DNA from: Scilla litardierei | Taxonomy: Eukaryota > Streptophyta > Magnoliopsida > Asparagales > Asparagaceae | Reading direction: 5' to 3' | Assembly: GCA_030789695.1 (NCBI GenBank) | Contig: CM061138.1 | Coordinates: 177,960,051-178,024,050, forward strand | DNA length: 64,000 bases | Shown: one piece after another, positions 1-9,202 of the stretch | Layout: the number at the start of each line of letters is the position of its first letter | How positions within the stretch are numbered: position 1 is the stretch's first letter | Program-made: the position numbers and the translations under genes | The notes under the pieces: generated by a model | Databases searched by the model: none | What the model was told of the DNA's origin: nothing | What the model saw: only the letters and a program-made list of their open reading frames with translations

Positions 1-1034
1 CAAGACGTGGAGACTACTCGCAATTCATAGCACAAACACAAGAATAATCAATGGAATAAGCGATATAATTCATCACAATATTGAGATAAGCAATAAAAAT
101 AGAATTTTTAAAGAAGAGAGAGGCAAACCAATGGAGTTCTTCAATTAATCCAACAAAAATCAACTTTTGTCTCCTCTCCAATCACAAGAATAAAGCTAAA
201 AAGTAACCCTAAAAAGCTGCAAAAAATCTAAGAAAAAGCTCTCCAAAACTAGGGTAAAAACAGGGGTTAAATACCCCCCAAAATCGTCCAAAAACTGTGA
301 CCAAAATACCCCTGCGCAGCCTGAAATCCGCAATTTTCGCTACAGGCAGCGCGTCGCACTCGGCCGAGTGACAAAAGTCGCTCGGCCGAGTGAGAAACCC
401 TGTAAATTTCCAGTAAGTCTTGATCTTTAGGGGTCTCTACTTCGGGGGCGGCTCGGCCGAGTGAGTTGTCGTCATTCGGCCGATGGCTTCTTGGTACTCG
501 GACGGTCGGGATTATCCACTCGGCCGAGTGGGTCTTCTGAAGCTCAGGCAGCCGAAAGACAGTAAGTTGGCGATTTTTGAATAGCTTCGTCTGGGCGCCA
601 CTCGGGCGGACGAGATGTCGTCACTCGGCCGATGTGGTCTCCGTCGCTCGGCCGAGTGCACATATGAATCGTATCCGATCTGGTCGGTCGAGCGGTGTCT
701 CGCTGGTCGGCCGAGTGGCTCCTCCACTCGGTCGAGTGGGACACCAAAAGTGCCCAAACAGCTTGTTTTGGCCTCCTCGTCGCTCCTGCGACGTCCGTTC
801 TTCTTCCGCCCCCCTCCAACAGCGAAATACCCCTTGGGGAGGTCGTCGGTGACCCGCTGGAGTAAGTGCATCTCGAGATCACTCCAAATCGCGCCAAATC
901 ACCTGAGATGCGACAAAAACAACAAATCGTGAAAAGCATCGCAATATCGTCGATATATCGTGAAAAACATGATTTGGGCGATCTAAATGGCATGCAAACA
1001 TGCGGGAAAAAAGGTGTAAAATAAGGAGTGATCA
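1..1034 (-). repeat. 3' LTR of the Athila-like element (partial)
   Basis: This segment matches 9987-11014 almost base for base. I count about 18 substitutions and one small indel over 1,034 bp. The LTR begins (minus strand) TGATCACTCC at 1034. It contains about ten copies of a CTCGGCCGAGTG-type palindrome between 357 and 740. A TATTTAA-like promoter candidate lies on the minus strand near 270. The low divergence implies a recent insertion. Confidence 0.9.
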
Positions 1035-1049
1035 AAATCCCCCAAGCTT
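1035..1049 (-). promoter_or_regulatory. Polypurine tract of the Athila-like element
   Basis: The minus strand reads AAGCTTGGGGGATTT directly before the 3' LTR start at 1034, the expected position for the plus-strand DNA primer. Similar AGCTTGGGGGA decamers occur at 1636-1646, 2644-2653 and 6416-6425. Confidence 0.75.
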
Positions 1050-2987
1050 ACCTCTTACTCGTCCTCAAGGAAGATAAGTAAAAGGCGAACCCGGTGGATT
1101 CGGAAAACGAAAACGGCGAAAAAAAAAGATGAAAAATGAAAAACGGAGAAGAATGAAAAACGAAATAAAAATAAAGAAGAAAGAAAGAAGCGAAGAGGTA
1201 AGCCGCTAGATCATTTTCTCAGGACGTGGGTTCCGCTTACTCATATAGCATGCAGTGAATGAAAAAATACATGTCAAAGAGTTTTATTTTGATATCATAG
1301 TATAATAGTGCAAATAGAAATAGAAAACCCACGAACAACGATATAATCATGAAAACCAGAATAATTTTAGAATTAACATCGTCTGAATCATTTAAAGCGG
1401 TATACAAATCGCAGATCACACACTTTTCAATTGAATGCTTTCTATGAGGAGTATAAGAGTATCACACAATAGAATAGAGAGAATAGAAAAGTGTGGACTT
1501 CATGATATGAATGCTAGGCTTAGATTTCTGGACTTCATAAAGCTAAAAATAATCTCACCGAGTATAGAATATTACTTAGCCAAGGTTGTCGTGCAACGTC
1601 AAGTAGTCACTCTCTCACACATCAATGGATTCCCTCCCCCAAGCTTATCTATAAGCATGGTGGCATAAAAAGTAATCACATCCCCATTTTTATAAAGCTC
1701 CAAAAGCAATGAAAAGAAAGAAGAAAGAAAGAAAGAAAGTGAGATGTGATCTTTTATTTAGGATTTTTCCTCTTTTCTTTTCCCCTTTTTTTTTCTTTTT
1801 TTTTCATATAGCATATATACACAACGATCCCAACTCAAAGAGAGATAATGATATACAAGAATATTTTCTCTTCTCTTTTTTTTTTGAACTCGGGAAATTT
1901 GGAGCTAGGAATTAATAGCGGGGGAAATGCCATATAATAGAATCGCTAAGGGGAGATTCACCAATGATTTTAAAAGTAGAGAAATGATGTTCAAGATTTG
2001 TGGAGAAAGAAATGAATATATCTCTCGGTTCACTCTATAAGACATTCACGACAACTTCAGCATGGTAATCTAATCTACTCAGTTTCGATCACAAAAAAAC
2101 TAACTAATCCAGATTTATCATAGCTAACATCATTCAATCATCCTGAAGTGAAACGTACAATTCATGCATATAGAAGTGATATAGGAAAAGAAATCGGTAC
2201 TCCAGATATAGGCATTCAATGCGTGAATCTTGGTGTGTTTTCTGTGATAGCATACATATGAATATTCAGACTCAGTTAATAATAAAATTTCATCCATTTT
2301 CATGTGGCAAAAGTGTGGGTTACTATCTCTAGATGCAATGCAAGTCATAGCATATGATATCAGAAATAAAGTCTAAGACATGACAAATATAGCATGCATA
2401 TAGAGTAAGCTAACTCCACATCATCATCATCATAGAAAAGTCATCTCTAGCATGAGATGAAAAGGAAAGAAATAAAGATAAAGGGAAAATAGAACTATTT
2501 ACAATGCGGCACACAGAAAAATAAGAAAAACGTGATGCATGGTAAAATAAAAGCAAAATGATGAAAATAAGTGCAAAAGCGGAAAATGGTGTGAAAAACT
2601 AAAAATAAAGGTGGCAAATCGAAAAAGAACGTGAGAACTCACTCCCCCAAGCTAAATGGCACAGTGTCCGCAATGTGCAAAGTGGGGCACACCGAGAGAC
2701 AAGTAATGTGAGGGGTAAGTGAGGATGCATGCATGATGAAAAAAAGAAAATAAAAATAAAGAAATGAAAAATATGATGCGGACATGATGCATGCAAATAT
2801 AGGAGTGATACAGATATATAGATGTGGCACCAAAAACTCTCACTCTCTCCCAAAAAAGATATATAAAGATACGATCAAAATGAGAATCTCAAAAATAAGT
2901 GAGGGGAGGGGGGTGGACAAAAATGCAACAGGACCTAGCAGAAACGGGCAGCACAACGGCAAAAATAATCGATGGCATCAAGGGTGC
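1050..2987 (-). other. 3' untranslated region of the Athila-like element
   Basis: About 1.9 kb between the downstream ORF and the 3' LTR. It is A-rich with poly-purine and poly-pyrimidine runs (for example 1700-1800) and two further PPT-like decamers. I see no open frame with recognisable protein similarity. Confidence 0.6.
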
Positions 2988-5060
2988 CTAAGAAGGTGGT
3001 GCTGCGCCGTCTCCGTCCTGAGGCGGAATTGGTGGTGGTGGCTGGACAGGCTGCTGAGCGGGTGTGGGTGTGGAAGTGGTAGCAAGCTGAGTGTGTGTGG
3101 AAGTGGCCGTGGGAACCTGCTGGGTGGGCGGGGGTACGCGTGGGAGACGCTCCAGGACCTGGGTAAGACAGTAGTGAATGTGTGGAAGCAGGTCGAAGCG
3201 GTGAGCCATATCGGCGACGGTGGCGGACAGGGTCCTAAGGTCGCCTCTGAGGCCACTCACCGCCCCCTCTAGAGCACGAATGCTCAGAAGTACAGTGTCA
3301 GGGGGAGGTGGTGCAGAGGGACGCACCGGTCGGGGCTGTGCAGGTCGGGGCTGGCGTACTCTGGTAGCGTATGTGACGGGCTCAGCGGGTAGGGGAACAA
3401 AAGGGGATGCGCTCGCAAGTGGGGGCCTGGCCTCAGTGCGAGGCTGGGTAAGACGGTGAGAAGTGGACGCAGCAGCAATGAAAGAAGAATACAAAAGAGG
3501 CAGCGAGGCGGCCGGAGAGGTCGGTGGCACAGAAGTGTGGACAGACGCCACGACACTCTCGGAAAATACAGCAGCAGTGGAGACACAGGGCTCTCCGCAC
3601 TCAACTACGGTCGGCGGGCGCTCGGGTGGGGCAGAAGAAACGGGCTCGGCAGACAGAGGGCCAGTGGTGGTGGTGACAGGCGTGGAAGCAGCGGAAGTGG
3701 GCTCAGCTAAGGGACTCCCGACACCGACAGAGGTGTGGACAGAGGTGTCAGGAGCATCGGAAACATCGGTGATAGGCTGAGGGGCCACGGGGTCAACAGG
3801 GGCAGCAGGCTCGGCAGGTGCAACAGGGTCTGCGGGGGCAGCGTGGGCCTGCTCGGCCTCCTCGGCCTCGAGCACGTAAGCAGCTGGGATGAGAACATCC
3901 ATCGCAAGGAGCCAGTCCACATGGGCTGGTGCAATCTGAGTCTGAGCTGGGCTCGGAAGAATCATGTAATCGGCACCGTAAGGGCTGTGCAACCAGACCC
4001 AGTGTCGCTCACCGTGCGGACGAAGCATCTTCATCCGGGCCATAACATCAATCGACAGAGAAGTGGGGCCCGGTGCTCGTCGCAGGTCGTCAGGGAAGTC
4101 CTCGCCGGTCATAAGGGCAAGCAAGGTAATCAGGCCGCCGCAGCATATCGGTGAGCGAGCGCCCACCGATACAATGATGCGGTCCAAAAACCAAGCCGCG
4201 ACATCAATCACGACGGCAGGGACCAGCTCATCGCCATCCCTAGATAGAGCTCTGGGCCGTGTCATCGCGTAGAGCATGTAGAGCTCTGGCGTGGACATCG
4301 TGCCCGGCTTATATCTGGCCAAAAAGGTCGTCGCCATAAGGCGCTGAGCTATACGGAGGCAGGGATGGACAATGGCCGAGGCCTTGGCCCTACTAGGGTC
4401 AAAGGCAGCGTGAAGACCCGTAATCCGGGCCCAGAAGGCACCGGCGTCGAAGGAAGGTGGGGGGATATGGGTGGGGGCGTAACCTCGATCGGCCCCGGGG
4501 ACATCGGGCCACGAGAAAAATGCTCTCATCATACCGAGAGTGACCTGGCACTCCCGGTCCATGAACCGAAACGAGCATCCCTCGTCGGTCCGGGCGATCG
4601 AACTAAGTACCTCAAGTGTCGGGCGGATAAACGTGTCCGCCGACACCTGAAAGAAATCTCGCCAGCCCACGTTATCGTACAACGTGAGCATCCCCTCTAG
4701 TACCCCCAGGCGTCATAGGTCGGCAAGGTGTGCAAACCTGGAGGGTATGATCGAGCGCTGGGAAATACGCTCGAAAGCGACGCGGTGTGCGTCGTTCCGG
4801 AACGTGATCCCCACTGGCCCGATAAGTGGAGCCGGAGGTGGTGGCTGTGGAGCGGCAGGGGTGTGCTGTGCGGGGTGTGCGGGGTGTGCGGGCTCTGCAG
4901 GCTGTGCGGGGTGTGTGGGGCCTGCAGGCTGTGCGGGGTGTGCGGTGTGTGTGTGAGAAGGCAGAGGAGAGTCCTCCAACTCATGGGAGGGGCCGGCATC
5001 ATCCGACCGCTTCCGCTTGGCGGAAGCTCTCTTCGACCACGGCCGTGTCCGGGGCGGCAT
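2988..5060 (-). pseudogene. Athila-type downstream ORF (plant transposon protein domain), one in-frame stop
   Basis: One reading frame from ATG at 5060 to the stop at 2988, about 690 codons, broken only by TGA at 4713-4715, a CGA-to-TGA type change. The N-terminus is basic (MPPRTRPWSKRASAKRKR) with a Pro/Ala/His low-complexity stretch near residues 35-90. The block around residues 95-350, starting ITFRNDAHRVAF and including LTLYDNVGWRDFF and MDRECQVTLGMMRAFFSWPD, resembles the 'putative plant transposon protein' domain of Athila ORF1 and env-like proteins. The C-terminal third is Pro/Ser/Thr-rich and ends in a heptad-like stretch (about residues 600-640) and a proline tail. No transmembrane segment is obvious. 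Its role in the element is unknown. It lies where env-like genes of Athila elements are found. Confidence 0.8.
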
Positions 5061-6284
5061 ATGGGCCCCGAGCGCGCGTCGAAAAGTGTGAAAAGTGCGG
5101 CGTGCGTAAAATAAAGGAAGGAGTATACCCCGACACGCCGCGAGTGCAAAGCAATGGAAGCGTGCGAAGAGAACGCCTCCGCGAAGCCCGAATTAGTCCC
5201 TAGAAGCTCCCCTGGGCTCCCCTAAGCTCCCAGAAACAACTTGCGCATGAAATGGAGATATCAGCGGGTAATATTCAAAACGTATGAAGCATTAGGGGTA
5301 TAATAGATAGATATAGAAATCAATTTGGGTTTGGGGTTCGTTTAACGCATGGATCCTCGAAAAATACACAAAAAGAGGAGAAATAGGCGAAATAGGCGAT
5401 ACCGGAGGTGGCCGGAGTGGTGGCCGCCGGCGGCGACTCGGGCGAGGCGTGGCGGGGGCTCGGCCAGCGGTGGCTGGCGGAGCGGCGACGCGTGGGTCGA
5501 CGGCCGGGCGAGTGGGGGGGCGCGAGCGAGGGGAACGGGCGAGGGAGCTGAACAGTCGGGGGCGGTTGCGATTTTTTCGTTTCGAAAAACGTGCCCCCCC
5601 CTCGGCCCTTTATATAGTAAAAGTTACGACTCGACCGAGTGACTAGGTCACTCGGCCGAGTGAGATCAATGGAAAATTCCTCCCCGCTTACGCTTCGGCC
5701 GAGTGGCCTTGCCAGCCTCGGCCGAGTGGAGTAAGTCCATTCGGCCGAGTGGCTCAAGCTACTCGGCAAGACTCGCCCTAGGAGCGTATCCGTTTTACTC
5801 GGCCGAGTGAAAATATATACTCGGCCGAGTAGCAGTTATACTGAAATCAGGAAATTAAACAGAGAGTTGGGTACAGCAGACTTCCCTCGTTCGTGAGCGG
5901 CTCGGCCAGACGAACTTGTGTACTCGGCCGAGTGACTAGTATACTCGGCCGAGTGAGCCTTGTGTTCTGCTGTTTGTCTTCGTTTGGGCTTTAAACTCCG
6001 TCTTTCTTCCTCCAGTCGATTTCATCTTCCTCCTAAGCACCGAGCGCCTTCCTGGGGTGCTCCTCGTCATCTCGTTCATCCTCCTCATGATGGATTTACC
6101 TATCTCCTCTCCTGTCAAGAAAAATAGGACCCGTTATCACAAAATTTTTGGGCGAACGACTTGAAACACTAAAAATTTCTAAAACAAAAATAAAAGAAAA
6201 ATGAAAATAAAGCAATAACCGTCGTGTTGCCTCCCGACAAGTGCTCGTTTAAGGTCGTGAGCTCGACCCCCTATGATATTTCAA
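5061..6284 (-). other. Spacer between gag-protease and downstream ORF, with palindrome array; pol absent
   Basis: About 1.2 kb without recognisable coding sequence. Near 6228-6275 the minus strand has a conserved Athila spacer (GTCGAGCTCACGACC followed by ACTTGTCGGGAGGCAAC) that normally lies downstream of integrase, suggesting pol was removed between gag-protease and this point. Positions 5635-5955 hold about nine CTCGGCCGAGTG-type palindromes like those in the LTR. Positions 5400-5540 are very GC-rich. Confidence 0.6.
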
Positions 6285-9056
6285 TTAATGCGGGATGTTT
6301 GGTGCATATGAGATGCACCCATCAAACTTTCCGGGGAGAACGCTTGGATTCGGAAGTTGCGGCGGCGTGTTCTCCCTCGGTGGTCTCCCGTCTCGAATAG
6401 TGTTGGGGGGAGGCTCCCCCAAGCTAGCGTTTGCTCCGGTCAACGGCTTCACCGGTGACGCCGATTTCCGTAGCGGCGGAGCTTTCTTCGGAGACTTCAA
6501 TTTCGAGAGCTTGCAGAGCTCTCGAATCCTTGCGACATCAGCATCGCCTTCATCACTTTCAGCGGAGAGGTCGGGGGAATCATCTATCTTCTCATCTCGG
6601 CCTAAATCCGGGCCTTCCTCGAAATCCTCATCGAAAAGAGCGCCAATCGAGTGGGGGATCGCCTCCTCTATTACCTCATCAAGGAGGTCCATGTAGTCAA
6701 GCTCCTCGTGGTAAGGCATGTGTTTCATAGCCTTAGGAATGTGAAGCTCCACCTCGATGTTGCCGACGTTCAAAGTTAGGGTACCTTCTCGCACGTCGAC
6801 AATCACACCGGCGGTGGCGAGGAACGGGCGTCCAAGTATCAATGACGTATCTTCCTCCTCCTTAATGTCCATGATCACGAAGTCACATGGCAAGCATATT
6901 CCCCCCGGGACTTGTAGCGGGATGTCTTCGGCGATCCCTACCGGCCTCGTTATCCGCCCATCGGCCAATTGTATCCGCATGTCGGTAGGTTTCAACTTCG
7001 TCCCGGTGTTTAGCCTCAAGAACATGGAGAGAGGCATGAGGCTCACACTAGCCCCTAAATCTACCAATGCCTTTTGAAGAGGGACGTCGCCCAAGGTGCA
7101 AGGAATCCGAAAACTCCCCGGATCCTTGAATTTGGCCGGCTCCTTTTCTCTCTTGGTGAACCAAGAGCCCTCCTCGGCTAGCATAATCTGCTCCTTTCTT
7201 TTTCTCCCCGAAATCAAATCTTTTATGAATTTAGCATATGTGGGGATCTCCACGATGGCGTCGAGGAAGGGAATGTAGAGGCTAACCCCTCTCAGATACT
7301 CGAGAAACTTTGCTAGCCTTTTCTCCATTTTCGCTCTAGCAAGCCTTTGGGGGAATGGGACCGGTGGCATGAAGCGTCTTTCCTCAATCAATTGCTCCGC
7401 TATAGATTTCTCCTTCTCTTGTGGCTCCTTCTCCTTCTCAACTTCAACTACCGGCTCAATTGGCTCCAAACTTTCCTCCACGGGCTCCTCGGTAGGAATC
7501 ATGGCGGGGGTGGTATCCTTCCCGCCTCTAGTAGTAACGGCAACTACGGCATTGATGTGGCCGGTGTTTCCCCGTGGGTTTCGCTCGGGTTGCGCCGGTA
7601 ATTGTTGAGTATTCCGATTAAGCAACGCCAATTGCTCCGATATTTGAGCCACAACGGTTGTATGGGAGTCTTGCCCCGCCTTCAAGGTAGCATTGACCTT
7701 CTTTTGCTCGACCATAAACGCCTCCACTCTAGCTTCGAAGTCGGATTGTTGTTGAGCTTGTGGAGGGTTTTGATTTTGATTTCTCCACCCTTGATTGTAA
7801 CCGGGCGGCCTATATGGTGGAACTTGTTGCTTCGGTTGAAAATTTTGTTGTGGAGGCCCCCTCGGTGGATAGTGTTGTTGTTGGGGTGGTGGTGGTCGAG
7901 CTTGTTGAGGTGGTTGTTGTGGCGGGTTCAAAGCTCCTTCATTGTTGGCGTAGGAGAAACCGGGATGATTTCTTGTGGCCGGATTGGCCCAATACCCTTG
8001 GTTCCCCGTGACATATTGTACTTGCTCCAAGGATCCTTCTCCTTGCTCTCCTCCCACATACATGGCTTGATATTGGTCTTGCCAATCACACATTTGGTTC
8101 GTTGGTGCGGAGGTGGAAGGGGTTCCTTGGGGCTCCGTGATAAACTTCTCCAGTCTCTCCACTACCTTGTGGAGAGAATCGAACTTGCTTGTAAGCTCCG
8201 CTACGGCCTTCGCCTCAGAGATACTAGTTGGCTTCAAGGAGGACGTAGAGTGTCCTCGCTCATCGCCCCATTGTTGATTGTTTGAGGCCATCTCCTCAAT
8301 TAGGGCCGTAGCTTCTTCAGGAGTCTTTGATAAGATAGCACCATTCGCCGCGGCATCAATAATTTGTTTGGTCCCCGGTTGGAGACCATTGTAGAAGCTA
8401 TGAACTAGCTCCCAATCTTCAATGCTATGGTGCGGGCATTGATGATGCAGATCTTTAAAACGCTCCCAAGCCTCATAGAGCGTCTCTTGGGGTCCTTGCT
8501 TGAAGGACATGAGAGCGCTCCGAATCTTCACCGTCTTGGAGGGCGGATAGAACTTATCAATGAATGCACTCGCCAACTCGTCCCAAGTGGTAAAGACTCC
8601 CTCAGCCTGCGTCCTCAACCAATAGAGTGCCTTGTCTTTTAGCGTGAAGGGGAAGAGACGCAGTCTGATGGCATCGATGGAGACCCCCGGCATCTGAAAT
8701 GTGGCGCACTTCGACAAGAATAATTGGATGTGGTAGTGGGGATTTTCATGGGCATTCCCATGAAATGGATCCTGCTGCATCAGAACCACTAGTTCAGTCT
8801 TTAGCTCGAAGTTCTTGTCAGCCGCCAACTCCGGCATGGCAATGGATGAGGTCGTAGAAGAGGTCTTAGGCCGGAGCCTATCGCGAATAGAAATTATCCT
8901 TGCCATTCTTGCCGCTAATTGGTCCGCAGTTTCCGGGTTGGTCATATACCTCCCTTCCGGATTTTGTCTCCTTTCCGCTCCAATTCTCCGCGCGGTACGT
9001 TCGATCTCGGGATCAAATAATATAGCTTCAGGGTCCGCCGTAGATCTCGTGTACAT
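6285..9056 (-). CDS. gag-pro: Gag-protease polyprotein of the Athila-like element
   Basis: An intact 923-codon frame starting at ATG 9056. The start MYTRSTADPEAILFDPEIERT matches the usual Athila Gag opening. A retrotransposon Gag domain spans roughly residues 95-270 (FPFTLKDKALYWL near 140, then AFIDKFYPPSKT). A Gln/Pro-rich linker follows (about 370-460). A retropepsin-like aspartic protease lies around residues 640-770, with active-site LVDLGAS near 665 (Athila proteins use DLG rather than DTG or DSG) and the flap-end motif LILGRPFLATAG near 742. I see no CCHC zinc knuckle. After the protease the frame runs through an acidic then Pro-rich tail and stops where reverse transcriptase would be expected. 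With no stop in 2.8 kb, this is the best-preserved element gene in the window. Confidence 0.9.
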   Translation of the reverse strand: MYTRSTADPEAILFDPEIERTARRIGAERRQNPEGRYMTNPETADQLAARMARIISIRDRLRPKTSSTTSSIAMPELAADKNFELKTELVVLMQQDPFHGNAHENPHYHIQLFLSKCATFQMPGVSIDAIRLRLFPFTLKDKALYWLRTQAEGVFTTWDELASAFIDKFYPPSKTVKIRSALMSFKQGPQETLYEAWERFKDLHHQCPHHSIEDWELVHSFYNGLQPGTKQIIDAAANGAILSKTPEEATALIEEMASNNQQWGDERGHSTSSLKPTSISEAKAVAELTSKFDSLHKVVERLEKFITEPQGTPSTSAPTNQMCDWQDQYQAMYVGGEQGEGSLEQVQYVTGNQGYWANPATRNHPGFSYANNEGALNPPQQPPQQARPPPPQQQHYPPRGPPQQNFQPKQQVPPYRPPGYNQGWRNQNQNPPQAQQQSDFEARVEAFMVEQKKVNATLKAGQDSHTTVVAQISEQLALLNRNTQQLPAQPERNPRGNTGHINAVVAVTTRGGKDTTPAMIPTEEPVEESLEPIEPVVEVEKEKEPQEKEKSIAEQLIEERRFMPPVPFPQRLARAKMEKRLAKFLEYLRGVSLYIPFLDAIVEIPTYAKFIKDLISGRKRKEQIMLAEEGSWFTKREKEPAKFKDPGSFRIPCTLGDVPLQKALVDLGASVSLMPLSMFLRLNTGTKLKPTDMRIQLADGRITRPVGIAEDIPLQVPGGICLPCDFVIMDIKEEEDTSLILGRPFLATAGVIVDVREGTLTLNVGNIEVELHIPKAMKHMPYHEELDYMDLLDEVIEEAIPHSIGALFDEDFEEGPDLGRDEKIDDSPDLSAESDEGDADVARIRELCKLSKLKSPKKAPPLRKSASPVKPLTGANASLGEPPPNTIRDGRPPRENTPPQLPNPSVLPGKFDGCISYAPNIPH

Positions 9057-9178
9057 GCACAGGAGAACAAAGTTTCAAAGAAGTGATTAGCACAATGGAA
9101 GGGTTAGGTAAAAGAAAAATAAGAAATAAAATAATAAAAAAAATAATAGCTAGGGTGGCAAGATCAAACGCAATCGCC

Positions 9179-9196
9179 TCCCCAGCAACGGCGCCA
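9179..9196 (-). promoter_or_regulatory. Primer-binding site, tRNA-Asp type
   Basis: The minus strand reads TGGCGCCGTTGCTGGGGA, six bases inside the 5' LTR end at 9203. It is complementary to the 3' end of plant tRNA-Asp including CCA, with one mismatch expected. This sets the element's orientation. Confidence 0.85.
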
Positions 9197-9202
9197 AAAA
9201 CT

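Noticed and set aside
544..1035. Open frames over the Athila-like LTR, repeated at 10492-11129
   Set aside because: They reflect the GC-rich palindrome cluster, recur in the other LTR and show no protein similarity.
1709..1915. A Lys/Phe-rich open frame
   Set aside because: It is produced by poly-purine and poly-pyrimidine runs in an untranslated region.
3220..5203. Several plus-strand open frames opposite the Athila-like ORF
   Set aside because: They are shadows of a GC-rich coding frame on the minus strand and have repetitive Gly/Arg/Cys composition.
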